A stretch of DNA of 64,000 nt. Origin: Betaproteobacteria bacterium. GTDB taxonomy: Bacteria; Pseudomonadota; Gammaproteobacteria; Burkholderiales; JACQAP01. Positions 33,102-42,256 of the stretch are shown here, one piece after another (the first letter of the stretch is position 1; every line of letters starts with the position of its first letter). A program made the position numbers and the translations under genes. Location: assembly GCA_016194905.1 (NCBI GenBank), contig JACQAP010000019.1, forward strand, positions 62,001 through 126,000, written 5' to 3'. Below the pieces are notes generated by a model that made no database searches, was not told the DNA's origin, and was given only the letters and a program-made list of their open reading frames with translations.

Positions 33102-34409
33102 ATGAAAAACGATTCCCGCAGGCGATTCCTCCTGCAGTCCGGCGCAGTTGCGAGTGCGCCATGGCTGCCGGATGTCGTGCGCGCAGAGGAAGAGGCCAGA
33201 CCCAACATGCCGGTCGGAGCAAAGCTCGGCGATGTATACGTTTTGCCGGCAACGCCCGAGACTACGCAATGGGGCTGGTTCGACAACGCCCAGCCGCCGA
33301 TCCTGAGGCTGCGCTCCGGCGACCGCGTTGCGATGGAAACCCTGATGGCCGCGGCCAACCAGGTTTTGCCCGGCGTATCGATCGAGGACATCACCAAATT
33401 GCGGCTCGCCTATCCCGGTCGCGGCCCGCACACCATCACCGGTCCGATCTACATCGAGGAAGCCGAGCCCGGCGATACGCTGAAGATCCGCATCGAATGC
33501 ATCGTGCCGAGGAGTTATGGCGCGAACTGGAATCTCCCGGGCGAACTGGGTCTCGGCCAGTTTCCCGAACGTTTTCCTGTTGGCCAGGTGCGTTACTTTT
33601 ACTTCGATCTGAAACGCGCCAGCACGCAGTTCGCCCCCGGTATTCGGGTGCCCCTGCGACCGTTCCCCGGCGTACTCGGGGTCGCACGGGCGGAACCGGG
33701 CCGTTACAGCACCGTGCCACCCGGTCCCTTCGGCGGCAACATGGACGTGCGTGAAATGATCGAGGGGACAACGGTCTATCTGCCGGTTTTCGTCGAGGGA
33801 GCGCTCCTGTGGAGCGGCGACTCGCATGCCGCGCAAGGCAACGGCGAGATCAATCTGACGGCGATCGAGACCGCGTTCAATGAACTGCGGCTGCACATCG
33901 AAGTGATCAAAGGCACACCGATCGCCTGGCCGCGCATCGAGACGCCCACGCACTGGCTCACGGTGGGCTACGACCGCGACCTCAACAAGGCGCTCGAAAT
34001 CCTGAAGACGGAGACCAGGACCTTCCTGGCAGAGACGCAGGACATCGCCCCGGAGAAAACCGAGGAATGGATGGCTACGCGCTACGACTGCCGCAACGCC
34101 GAGGTGGTGAACCAGATGAAGGGCGTGTTCTGCATGATCCCGAAGAAAGGCGTGAAGCTGAAGCGCGCTGTGCGCCCACTCAGGGAAACGCCGCGTTACT
34201 TTGCCACCAGCGCTTCATCGCCCGACCTGCAGACCGCCATGAACGAAGCAGCGTTCGCAATGATCGAGCAGATCGCCGAACGCAAAAAGATGTCAACCAT
34301 CGACGCCTACTCGCTGATGAGCCTGACCATGGATTCCCGGCTGGGCGACATCGCCGAGTCGAAAAAGACCGTACACTGCCTGGTTCCGAAAAATCTCTGG
34401 ACCACTTAG
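33102..34409 (+). CDS. Exported acetamidase/formamidase-family protein
   Basis: A 435-residue protein with a twin-arginine signal (SRRRFLLQSG, residues 5-14), so it is likely folded in the cytoplasm and exported by Tat. The mature part matches the FmdA/AmdA amidase family: GPIYIEEAEPGDTLKIRI, GGNMDVREMIEGTTVYLPVF and GALLWSGDSHAAQGNGEI, with metal-binding His and Asp residues. Members hydrolyse short amides to ammonia and an acid. A periplasmic location is less common. It stands alone, with hairpin elements downstream. Confidence 0.85.
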   Translation: MKNDSRRRFLLQSGAVASAPWLPDVVRAEEEARPNMPVGAKLGDVYVLPATPETTQWGWFDNAQPPILRLRSGDRVAMETLMAAANQVLPGVSIEDITKLRLAYPGRGPHTITGPIYIEEAEPGDTLKIRIECIVPRSYGANWNLPGELGLGQFPERFPVGQVRYFYFDLKRASTQFAPGIRVPLRPFPGVLGVARAEPGRYSTVPPGPFGGNMDVREMIEGTTVYLPVFVEGALLWSGDSHAAQGNGEINLTAIETAFNELRLHIEVIKGTPIAWPRIETPTHWLTVGYDRDLNKALEILKTETRTFLAETQDIAPEKTEEWMATRYDCRNAEVVNQMKGVFCMIPKKGVKLKRAVRPLRETPRYFATSASSPDLQTAMNEAAFAMIEQIAERKKMSTIDAYSLMSLTMDSRLGDIAESKKTVHCLVPKNLWTT

Positions 34410-34433
34410 ATCCCGGAAACAGAATAGGTCAAA

Positions 34434-34613
34434 GGCGTTGACACAGAGGGCGCAGAGAAGAAAAGAGAGGGCACGAAGAAGGACTTTAGAATTACGACGC
34501 CATATGTAAGGTGGGGCTCTCGCGTAATCTGAAGCCCCGAAGTTCATCGAAATTTTGTATTCGTTTGCCTCTGCGTACTCCTGGTTTTCCTCTGCGCCCT
34601 CTGTGTCAACGCC
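34434..34613. repeat. Inverted-repeat element, family 1 (copy A)
   Basis: 180 bp bounded by perfect 24-bp inverted repeats (34434-34457 and 34590-34613; left arm starts GGCGTTGACACAGAGGGCGC). It carries no gene. Related elements lie at 36004-36156 and 54259-54417. Confidence 0.75.
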
Positions 34614-34619
34614 CTTTAT

Positions 34620-34641
34620 GCCTTTCACTTCAGTGAAAGGC
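34620..34641. other. Perfect hairpin directly after mpl
   Basis: GCCTTTCACT/AGTGAAAGGC with a 2-nt loop sits immediately past the mpl stop codon. No T tract follows in either direction, so it may protect mRNA 3' ends rather than terminate transcription. Confidence 0.5.
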
Positions 34642-35985
34642 TTACTTCGCCAGAGCCTCCAGAATCTTCGCGTGGACGCCGCCGAAGGCGCCGTTGCTCA
34701 TCACCAGGATATGGTCGCCTTCGTGGCTTGCGCCAGCTACGGCGCGGACCAGCGTGTCGAGGTTGTCGAAACATTTCGACTTCGCACCGAGCGGCGCCAG
34801 CACCGGCTGCGCATCCCAGCCAAGCCCATTGGTGTAGCAGAACACCAGATCGGCGGCCGCCAGACTTCCCGCAAGCGCATCTTTCATCACACCCATTTTC
34901 ATGGTGTTCGAGCGCGGCTCGAGCACCGCCAGGATACGCGCGCCGCGCACCTTGCTGCGCAGGCCCGCGATCGTGGTTTCGATCGCGGTCGGATGATGAG
35001 CGAAATCGTCGTACACCGTGATGCCGTTCACCGAGCCCCGCATCTCCAGCCGGCGCTTTACGTTCCTGAATTCCGCCAGGGCGTCGATGCCCTTGGTCAC
35101 CGGCACGCCGGCATGGCGCGCCGCCGCCAGGGCCGCCAGCGCATTGTGGCGGTTGTGCTCCCCGAGCAGCTCCCAGCTTACCGTGCCGCGCGGCCCGCCT
35201 TCGAAGAACACGTCAAAGGCGTGCTCATCGCGCGGCTTCGCGGTCCAGCCTTCCTCCATGCCCAGCCATTCGACCTTGCTCCAGACACCCTTTACCAGCA
35301 CGCGCCGCATGCTCTGCTCGCGGCCATTGGCGACGATCAGGCCGTTGCCGGGCACGGTGCGCACGAGATGATGAAACTGGGCCTCGATCGCGGCGAGGTC
35401 GGGAAAGATGTCGGCGTGATCGAACTCCAGATTGTTGAGGACGGCGGTACGCGGCATGTAATGGACGAACTTCGAGCGCTTGTCGAAGAACGCCGTGTCG
35501 TATTCATCCGCTTCGATGACAAAAAACGATGAGTCCGTGGCGCGCGCGGAGATGCCGAAATTCAGCGGTACGCCGCCGATCAGGAAGCCGGGATTCAATC
35601 CCGCGTGCTCAAGTATCCACGTCAGCATCGACGTAGTGGTGGTCTTGCCATGGGTGCCGGCCACGGCCAGCACCCATTTCCCGCGCAACAGGTTCTCATA
35701 AAGCCATTGCGGGCCGGAAGTGAACGCAAGACCGCGATTTAGGATCTCCTCCATCAGCGGATTGCCGCGCGACACTACGTTGCCGATCACGAACAGATCC
35801 GGTTTCAAGTCGATCTGCCGGGAATCGAAGCCCTCGATCAGCTCGATGCCCTGCGCCTGCAACTGGGTGCTCATCGGCGGATAGACGTTGGCGTCGCAGC
35901 CGGTCACTTTGTGACCGGCCTGCCTGGCGATCACGGCGATTCCGCCCATGAAAGTGCCGCAGATGCCTAGGATATGGATATGCAT
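34642..35985 (-). CDS. mpl: UDP-MurNAc:L-Ala-gamma-D-Glu-meso-DAP ligase Mpl
   Basis: A 447-residue Mur-ligase family enzyme that recycles the tripeptide of old peptidoglycan by attaching it to UDP-MurNAc. The start HIHILGICGTFMGG is characteristic of Mpl rather than MurC. The ATP site is GTHGKTTTT (110-118), followed by EADEYDTAFFDKRSKF and DDFAHHPTAIE. Length matches E. coli Mpl. It is a single minus-strand gene between two repeat elements. Confidence 0.96.
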   Translation of the reverse strand: MHIHILGICGTFMGGIAVIARQAGHKVTGCDANVYPPMSTQLQAQGIELIEGFDSRQIDLKPDLFVIGNVVSRGNPLMEEILNRGLAFTSGPQWLYENLLRGKWVLAVAGTHGKTTTTSMLTWILEHAGLNPGFLIGGVPLNFGISARATDSSFFVIEADEYDTAFFDKRSKFVHYMPRTAVLNNLEFDHADIFPDLAAIEAQFHHLVRTVPGNGLIVANGREQSMRRVLVKGVWSKVEWLGMEEGWTAKPRDEHAFDVFFEGGPRGTVSWELLGEHNRHNALAALAAARHAGVPVTKGIDALAEFRNVKRRLEMRGSVNGITVYDDFAHHPTAIETTIAGLRSKVRGARILAVLEPRSNTMKMGVMKDALAGSLAAADLVFCYTNGLGWDAQPVLAPLGAKSKCFDNLDTLVRAVAGASHEGDHILVMSNGAFGGVHAKILEALAK

Positions 35986-36003
35986 TGCGAAAAGACCTGT
36001 CTA

Positions 36004-36156
36004 GCCACCGAGGGCATAGAGACCACAGAGAAATACGAAGTTCAAACGACGCGCAACCTTACGCAAGTCCACCCAAAATTACAAACGGCTTCGTCGGCAA
36101 ACCCATGGGGATTTCCGCAGCCTGGTTTCCTCTGTGATCTCCGTATCCTTTGTGGC
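36004..36156. repeat. Inverted-repeat element, family 1 (copy B, diverged)
   Basis: The arms at 36004-36030 and 36130-36156 match at 20 of 27 positions (GCCAC...CACAGAG). It is non-coding and lies in the gap between mpl and the methyltransferase gene. Confidence 0.6.
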
Positions 36157-36178
36157 AAATGTTCTTGGCGCTGGTGTT

Positions 36179-37381
36179 TCATAGCAACCGCGACTTGTCG
36201 CCGGAGGCGAAGCCGATCAGCGGGCCGTCGATGCCGCGACCCAGGGCAATCACCTTGAACAGCTCGCCCATTTCAGCGGGGGACAGCAGTTTCTGTACGC
36301 CCACGGTGAGCGCGAATCGGGAGGCCGCCGCATCCCCGGACTGTTGTTCCAACAGTTGTGTAATTCCGCTATTGATGAGGAACTGCGCCTGTGTGGTATA
36401 GCCGAGCAACTTCAGTCCGGCATCGATGCCGGCTTCCGCCACAACGGTAAAATCGACGTGCGCAGTCAGATCCTGCAAACCGGGCAAGAAGAACGGGTCG
36501 TCGTGCGCGCGATGACGGTAGTGGCACATCAACGTTCCTTGGGAACGTTGCGGATGGTAATACTCGCGGCGGCCGAAACCATAGTCGATCAGCAGCACTG
36601 CGCCCTTGCGAAGAGAATCGGACAAGGTGCGCACCAGCGCGGGGGCAGTCAGCGAAATTTCGCTGATGGTTTCCGCCTCGGCGCCAGCCGCTTCGGCCGC
36701 ATCGCGCAGGGCGCCCGGTGGCAAAGGCCGTTCCGACCAGACAAAGCCGTCTCTCCAGCCCACGCCACGTTCGTATAAACCGTCCTGACGCCAGGCAACC
36801 AGATGCACCGGCAGCGCATCGAGCACTTCATTTGCGATGACCACCCCCGCGAAATCTTCCGGCAATGCCGTGAGCCATTCGATCCGGGTTGCCAGTTCGG
36901 GCAAGCGCTGTTCCATCGTGCGTTTCTGGCGCTGCGCGAGTTGGGGGCTAATGTCCAGGATGAAGTAGCGCTGCGGAAGGCGATCGAGGTTGCGCAGTTC
37001 GCGGAGCACGTCCGTCGCGAGGACGCCGGAACCCGCGCCAAGTTCCAGTATGTCGCCCCCGGTGCGCCCGAGAAGCTCCGCGATCTGCCGCGCCAGCGTC
37101 CTGCCGAACAGGGGCGAGATTTCCGGTGCAGTGACAAAGTCGCCCTCGTCGCCGAGTTTGGCGGCGCCGGCGACGTAATAGCCTAGTCCGGGCGCGTATA
37201 AGGCCAACTCCATGAAGCGCGCGAAACCGATCCTGCCGCCGCCGGCTTCGATTTCTTTGCGGATGGTTTCCGTCAGCCGGGCGCTGTGACGGCGCGCATC
37301 GTCGGACGGCACAGGCAGATCCGGACCGGAATGGGGGGTCGGCAAGGGGGAAACGTGAAGTGGTTGGGCTACAATCCCCAT
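36179..37381 (-). CDS. MidA/NDUFAF7-family SAM-dependent methyltransferase
   Basis: A 400-residue class I methyltransferase-like protein (formerly DUF185). It has GDFVTAPEISPLFGRTLARQ, the SAM-binding motif ILELGAGSG, and the family signatures VIANEVLDALPVHL and LLIDYGFGRREYYHPQR. The eukaryotic relative NDUFAF7 methylates an arginine of a complex I subunit. The bacterial substrate is unknown. The N-terminal 35 residues are poorly conserved, so the start may be further in. It is divergent from the FolM-like gene. Confidence 0.88.
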   Translation of the reverse strand: MGIVAQPLHVSPLPTPHSGPDLPVPSDDARRHSARLTETIRKEIEAGGGRIGFARFMELALYAPGLGYYVAGAAKLGDEGDFVTAPEISPLFGRTLARQIAELLGRTGGDILELGAGSGVLATDVLRELRNLDRLPQRYFILDISPQLAQRQKRTMEQRLPELATRIEWLTALPEDFAGVVIANEVLDALPVHLVAWRQDGLYERGVGWRDGFVWSERPLPPGALRDAAEAAGAEAETISEISLTAPALVRTLSDSLRKGAVLLIDYGFGRREYYHPQRSQGTLMCHYRHRAHDDPFFLPGLQDLTAHVDFTVVAEAGIDAGLKLLGYTTQAQFLINSGITQLLEQQSGDAAASRFALTVGVQKLLSPAEMGELFKVIALGRGIDGPLIGFASGDKSRLL

Positions 37382-37422
37382 TCAACAACAGCTGCGCCCC
37401 GTGGTGCAACTTTCAGGACAAC

Positions 37423-38205
37423 ATGAGTCGGGCCCACAGCAAGCAACGGGCAGCATTGGTTACCGGGGCCGGCAAGCGCATAGGCCGGGCGATCGCGCTC
37501 GGACTGGCGGCCGATGGCTGGGACCTGGCGTTGCACTTTCACCGCTCACAGGCCGAGACCGAGGCATTGGCAACACAAGTTTCGGCGCTCGGCGTGAAAG
37601 CAGTCGCCGTTCGTTGTGATCTCGGAAACGCAGACCAGTTATCGGGCCTGATCGCCGGATGCGAACGCGCGCTGGGCACGGTGACCTGCCTGGTCAACAA
37701 CGCCGCCCTGTTCGAGTACGACAATCTGGCCAGTCTCGACGCCGATAAATGGCAGCGCCACATGGATGTAAACCTGCGTGCGCCGCTGTTGCTCGCCAAA
37801 GCGTTTGCGGCGCGAATTCCCGATGGCGTCACCGGTTGCATCGTGAATTTGCTGGATCAGAAAGTGTTCAACCTGAATCCGGATTTCCTTTCCTATACCA
37901 TCGCAAAGATCGGACTCGAGGGTGCGACGCGCGTGCTCGCCATGGCATTGGCGCCGAAAGTGCGTGTGTGCGGCGTGGCGCCCGGCATCACGCTGGTGAG
38001 CGCAGAGCAAACCGCGGACGGTTTTGCGCGCGCCCATCGCATGGCGCCCCTCGGACGCAGCTCGGACGTGGAAGACATCGCCGACACGGTCCGCTTCGTG
38101 GTCAACACCGGGGCGCTGACCGGCACGACGATCGTGGTCGACGGCGGCCAGCATTTATGGCCATCGCGTCGTGATGTCCAGTTCGAAACCGGTAACAGCC
38201 GATGA
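37423..38205 (+). CDS. FolM/pteridine reductase-like SDR
   Basis: A 260-residue SDR with TGAGKRIGRAIA, the TGxxxRxG cofactor signature of pteridine reductases and FolM, an NNAALFEYD segment and the catalytic YTIAK. It overlaps the 5' end of folB by 4 nt. FolM-type enzymes reduce dihydromonapterin or dihydrofolate, so the pairing with a dihydroneopterin aldolase supports a role in pterin or folate metabolism. I chose the ATG at 37423, which has AGGA upstream. Confidence 0.85.
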   Translation: MSRAHSKQRAALVTGAGKRIGRAIALGLAADGWDLALHFHRSQAETEALATQVSALGVKAVAVRCDLGNADQLSGLIAGCERALGTVTCLVNNAALFEYDNLASLDADKWQRHMDVNLRAPLLLAKAFAARIPDGVTGCIVNLLDQKVFNLNPDFLSYTIAKIGLEGATRVLAMALAPKVRVCGVAPGITLVSAEQTADGFARAHRMAPLGRSSDVEDIADTVRFVVNTGALTGTTIVVDGGQHLWPSRRDVQFETGNSR

Positions 38206-38618
38206 CTGCCCGCTTCCTGAACCCGCGAACGTCGACGGACATGGCCGCGGCAACCGGACTGGGCCGCGCACGCCGGATCTTCCTGAAAAACTTCGAGACC
38301 CGACTCTCCATCGGCATCCACGATTTCGAGAAGCAGGCCAGACAAAGGGTCATCGTGAATGTGGATCTTTATATCGATCCCGACGGCAAGGTGGAGCGCG
38401 ATCATATCGACGAAACGGTAGACTATGACTTCGTTCGCAGGGAAATCGCCGCGCTGGCCGACAGCGGCCACTTCAACCTGCAGGAAACGTTCTGCGAGAA
38501 AATCCTGGCAATCTGCCTGGCGAGGCCGGGTGTTCTGGCCGCCCGGGTTTCCAGCGAAAAACTGGATGTGTATCCGGATTGCGAATCCGTGGGTTTCGAG
38601 ATTTTCCGTACCAGGTAA
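38202..38618 (+). CDS. folB: Dihydroneopterin aldolase FolB
   Basis: A 138-residue enzyme that cleaves dihydroneopterin to 6-hydroxymethyl-dihydropterin and glycolaldehyde in folate synthesis. The core starts at RRIFLKNFETRLSIGIHDFE and continues with DETVDYDFVRREI and NLQETFCEKI, with the pterin-binding Glu. The N-terminal 24 residues are not conserved, so the true start may be at Met14. It is followed directly by ttcA. Confidence 0.93.
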   Translation: MTARFLNPRTSTDMAAATGLGRARRIFLKNFETRLSIGIHDFEKQARQRVIVNVDLYIDPDGKVERDHIDETVDYDFVRREIAALADSGHFNLQETFCEKILAICLARPGVLAARVSSEKLDVYPDCESVGFEIFRTR

Positions 38619-39503
38619 ATGACGACGCTGCAGAAACAGGTGTACGAGGGCAACAAGCTCGCCAAGCGGCTGCGCCGCCAGGTGGGGGAAGCCATTGCCG
38701 ATTTCGACATGATCCACGACGGCGACAAGGTCATGGTCTGCCTGTCCGGCGGCAAGGACAGCTATGCGCTGCTCGATATCCTGCTGTCGTTGAAGAATCA
38801 CGCGCCGATCAACTTCGACATCGTGGCGGTGAACCTCGACCAGAAGCATCCCGGCTTTCCAACCGAGGTGTTGCCGGACTACCTGATTTCGATCGGCGTG
38901 CCGTTTCGCATCATCGAGCAGGATACCTACAGCGTGGTCAAGCGCGTCATCCCCGAAGGTAAGACCATGTGCTCGCTGTGCTCCCGTCTGCGGCGTGGCG
39001 CGTTGTATCGTGTCGCCAAGGAAATTGGCGCCACCAAGATCGCGCTCGGCCACCATCGCGACGACATCCTCGAGACCTTCTTCCTGAACCTGTTCCACGG
39101 CGGGCGGCTGAAAGCGATGCCGCCGAAGCTGATCAGCGACGATGGCCAGCACATCGTGATTCGTCCGCTCGCCTACTGCAAGGAACCGGATCTCGAGGAA
39201 TATGCGAAGTTGCGCGAATTCCCGATCATTCCCTGCAACCTGTGCGGCTCGCAGGACAACCTGCAACGCCGGGTCGTGAAGAACATGCTGCAGGAGTGGG
39301 AAAGGAAATTCCCCGGCCGCCTGGAAACCATGTTTGCCAGCCTCCAGCGGACCTCGCCCTCCCATCTGCTCGACCCGCACCAGTTTGACTTCGCCAATCT
39401 GAAGACCCAGCCCGAGGCTTATCAGGACGGCGACATTGCCTTCGATGACGAGGACTTCTCTGCCCGTCTGATCCAGTTTCCGGTCGTCAAATCGGCCAAC
39501 TAG
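38619..39503 (+). CDS. ttcA: tRNA 2-thiocytidine biosynthesis protein TtcA
   Basis: A 294-residue enzyme that thiolates cytidine 32 of certain tRNAs. It has the PP-loop ATP motif [11 protein letters not shown], the [10 protein letters not shown] pair that binds an Fe-S cluster, and a second CNLCGSQ pair. Length and motifs match TtcA. It abuts folB with no gap, so it is part of the FolM-folB-ttcA transcript. Confidence 0.96.
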   Translation: MTTLQKQVYEGNKLAKRLRRQVGEAIADFDMIHDGDKVMVCLSGGKDSYALLDILLSLKNHAPINFDIVAVNLDQKHPGFPTEVLPDYLISIGVPFRIIEQDTYSVVKRVIPEGKTMCSLCSRLRRGALYRVAKEIGATKIALGHHRDDILETFFLNLFHGGRLKAMPPKLISDDGQHIVIRPLAYCKEPDLEEYAKLREFPIIPCNLCGSQDNLQRRVVKNMLQEWERKFPGRLETMFASLQRTSPSHLLDPHQFDFANLKTQPEAYQDGDIAFDDEDFSARLIQFPVVKSAN

Positions 39504-39829
39504 GCGGGGGGTGCCGGGTGTCGTCGCATCGATCTTTGCAACCGGTCATGGACGCCTTATTACGAGCAAGCCGGCTTCCGGTCTTATTTCCGACACTGAA
39601 TAGTGAGTGCCGCCTTCGGCAGAACGTGAGTCTAGGCTTCATCTGAAACAATCGAAGGGGAGAGTCGCGGCCGGCCTGGTGCATGATGCCAGGACCGCCA
39701 CGCCCTCCTTGGCTGCCTGTTTTTTGCACAGGCCAGCTTGGCCGGTACCCCCCGGGTCTTGTACACTTCGCGTCTTCCTGCGGCGCCGCAGCCGTGTTTC
39801 AGACCTTAATCCTCCTGCCGGGGAAAACC
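39504..39829. other. 326-bp gap with no recognised gene
   Basis: I see only small hairpins here (TGCCG/CGGCA near 39606-39620; GGCC/GGCC near 39730-39743). No convincing promoter or riboswitch was found. It must contain the start signals of the aminotransferase gene. Confidence 0.4.
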
Positions 39830-41071
39830 ATGTCCAGCCAAGATTACGCTCCGAAGAGAAAGATCAATTCCTTCTATCCGCCGCAACGCCATCTGATGGG
39901 GCCCGGTCCTTCGGAAATCCATCCGCGCGTGTTCTCGGCGATGGGCAAGCCGACCATCGGCTACCTCGATCCGGTGTTCGTCGAGATGATGGAAGAACTC
40001 AAGGAACTGCTGCGTTACGCTTTCCAGACGAACAATGCGCTGACCTTCCCGGTCTCCGGCCCCGGCTCGGTCGGCATGGAGATGTGCTTCGTCAACATGG
40101 TCAGCCCGGGGGACAAGGTCATCGTCTGCCGCAACGGCGTGTTCGGCGGCCGCATGATCGAGAATGTGCAGCGCTGCGGCGGCGTGGCCGTGGTGGTGGA
40201 AGACCGCTGGGGCACCCCGGTGAGTCCGCAGAAAGTCGAAGACGCATTCAAAGCCAATCCGGATGCCAAGGCGCTCGCCTTCGTGCACGCCGAAACCTCG
40301 ACCGGCGTCGCCTCGGATGCCAAGACGCTGGCGGAGGTCGCGCGCAAGCACGGCGCGCTCACCATCATGGACGCGGTGACGTCGCTGGGCGGCACGCCCG
40401 TGCTCATCGACGAATGGGGCATCGACGCGGTCTATTCGGCCAGCCAGAAATGCCTGTCCTGCACCCCCGGCCTGTCGCCGATTTCCTTCAATGAACGTGT
40501 CGTCGAACGGGTGAAAACCCGCGGCGACAAAGTACACAGCTGGTTCATGGACATGAACCTGCTGCTCGGTTACTGGGGCGCCACGAATCGCACCTATCAC
40601 CACACCGCGCCGACAAACGCGCTGTACGCCTTGCACGAATCGTTGCTGATGTTGCGCGAGGAAGGCCTGGAGAATGCCTGGGCCCGCCATCAGCGCAATC
40701 ATCTGGCGCTGAAAGCCGGCCTGGAGACGCTGAGCCTGAAGTATCTGGTGGAAGAAGCCTACCGGCTGCCGCAGATGAATGCGGTAACCGTGGCGCAGGG
40801 CATCGACGAGAAGGAAGTGCGCCGCCGTCTGCTGCTGGATTACAACCTGGAGATCGGCGCAGGACTGGGTGACCTCGCCGGCAAGATCTGGCGCTTCGGC
40901 CTCATGGGTTATTCCTGCAAGATGGAGAACGTGATGCTCAGCCTGTGCGCGCTGGAGACTGTGTTCACCGACATGGGTGTGAACGTCAGGTTCGGCGAAG
41001 CCGAAGCCGCGGCCTATCACGCCTACGCCGCCCATCCGTCGCGCTTGCAACCGGTGCGCGCCGTCGCCTGA
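39830..41071 (+). CDS. Alanine/serine-glyoxylate aminotransferase family protein (class V PLP)
   Basis: A 413-residue PLP enzyme of fold type I. The N-terminal glycine-rich part LMGPGPSEIHPRV is typical of the AGT/SGAT group, and the cofactor lysine lies in SASQKCLSCTPGLSPI. It probably transfers an amino group from alanine or serine to glyoxylate, or acts on a related pair such as 2-aminoethylphosphonate substrates; the substrate cannot be fixed from sequence. The ATG at 39830 is preceded by GGGGAA. It is a stand-alone plus-strand gene. Confidence 0.88.
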   Translation: MSSQDYAPKRKINSFYPPQRHLMGPGPSEIHPRVFSAMGKPTIGYLDPVFVEMMEELKELLRYAFQTNNALTFPVSGPGSVGMEMCFVNMVSPGDKVIVCRNGVFGGRMIENVQRCGGVAVVVEDRWGTPVSPQKVEDAFKANPDAKALAFVHAETSTGVASDAKTLAEVARKHGALTIMDAVTSLGGTPVLIDEWGIDAVYSASQKCLSCTPGLSPISFNERVVERVKTRGDKVHSWFMDMNLLLGYWGATNRTYHHTAPTNALYALHESLLMLREEGLENAWARHQRNHLALKAGLETLSLKYLVEEAYRLPQMNAVTVAQGIDEKEVRRRLLLDYNLEIGAGLGDLAGKIWRFGLMGYSCKMENVMLSLCALETVFTDMGVNVRFGEAEAAAYHAYAAHPSRLQPVRAVA

Positions 41072-41128
41072 CGCGAAGAGCTCCGACCAGACCGCCAGCG
41101 CCTGCAAGCAGCGCATGTTTGGACACGA

Positions 41129-41922
41129 TCAGTTTCCCTGGTCGCGCAGCGAGCGCGTGGCCGCAAGGTAACGCTCGTTGCCGACATCGCCCAGCGTGTC
41201 TTTCTCCGCACGCGCGCAATCTCGTGTCCGAGCACACCGGCCAGTTCGGACTCGGTCCCGAGCAGGGCCAGCATGCCGCGGGTCACGAATACATAGCCGC
41301 CGGGCACGGCAAAGGCATTCACCGCATCGGCATCGATCACGGCGAATTGCCAGGGCAGGCCCGGCCGCTCGCACTGCTGCGCCACCCACATGCCGACGCT
41401 GTTGAGATACCGCAGCAACGCCGGATCCTCGAGCAGTTTCTGTTCTCCTATCAGCGCCGGCACCATTTCCAGTCCCAGCGAAGCTTCCTCGCGATCGCCG
41501 AGATTGAACTGCAACTGCACGCCGGACGGATTCGCGCGCATGAAATCCTTGTGTTCCCTTTCCGATTCGGCGAGGGCCTTCGCCGTCTCCGGATCTTTGC
41601 GAAGGTTGCGCATTATCTCGTCGTTCTCTTGCTTCGCTGCCTTCGCCTGCTCGCGCGCGGCCCGCAGTTGCTCCGCGCGCTGCCCCGCATCGTCCTTGCC
41701 CGTGCCCTCGGCCGCCGTCGCTCGCGGCGGCGGATCCTGAGCGGCTTCCATTTGCGCCTGCATCTGGCGCATTTGCGCTTCCAGCTGATCGGTGCCGGCG
41801 CGCATCTGCTGTTTCATCATTTCCTGCTGCGCCTGGATCTGCTCCTGCGACGGGCCACGCGAAACCATGCAGCCGGCCACACCGATAACAGCCAAGACGA
41901 TCGTGGCGGCGAGCCTATTCAT
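41129..41922 (-). pseudogene. M48 metalloprotease gene, truncated by deletion and frameshift
   Basis: The first 250 residues read as an M48 lipoprotein: signal with lipobox (IGVAGC), a Gln/Met-rich coiled stretch, then VGMWVAQQCERPGLPWQFAV and ELAGVLGHEIA. The zinc motif HEXXH is broken: the second His is replaced (HEIAR). The original C-terminus (ARAEKDTLGDVGNERYLAA...) continues in another frame to 41129. The middle of the protease, with the third ligand, is missing. The formal reading frame runs on to 41023 with meaningless sequence. It is the decayed twin of the gene at 42257-43108. Confidence 0.85.
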
Positions 41923-42241
41923 CGAAGAAATCGTCAGGTAACTGATCCATCGACAGGTAGTCGCTGTCCTCGAGGTAATCCTGCTTGCGCGGCTTGAGTC
42001 CGGCGGACCGCGCAAAACCGCTGGCATCCCTGGCGGCGACGCTGAAGCGTTTGAGCTTGTCGAACTCGCTGCGGCTGACGACTTCGACCGGTTGCTGTTT
42101 TGCGAGCTTGGCGACAGGTTTTCCGTCGGCCGCGGGGCGGTCGAGCAGATCGATCGCCTTCGGCGCGTAGCCGGTATCGCCGGCATCGGTGTTGAACGTC
42201 GGCGTTGCGAGCAGGAGCGGAAAAAATATCCGGCTTCGCAT
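41915..42241 (-). CDS. Shortened SH3-like periplasmic protein (decaying duplicate)
   Basis: A 108-residue protein with a signal-like start and half an SH3-like domain (TGYAPKAIDLLDRPAADG...VEVVSRS), followed directly by a tail resembling the C-terminus of the neighbour at 43105-43632. The rest of the SH3 domain and the linker are missing, which suggests an in-frame deletion after duplication. It overlaps the start of the M48 pseudogene, as the intact SH3 gene overlaps the intact M48 gene. Confidence 0.7.
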   Translation of the reverse strand: MRSRIFFPLLLATPTFNTDAGDTGYAPKAIDLLDRPAADGKPVAKLAKQQPVEVVSRSEFDKLKRFSVAARDASGFARSAGLKPRKQDYLEDSDYLSMDQLPDDFFDE

Positions 42242-42256
42242 GAAGGCGGCCGAGAA

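Noticed and set aside
41023-41922. Intact M48 protease running to 41023
   Set aside because: After HEIA the frame is wrong: the second zinc ligand is lost and the true C-terminus continues in another frame.
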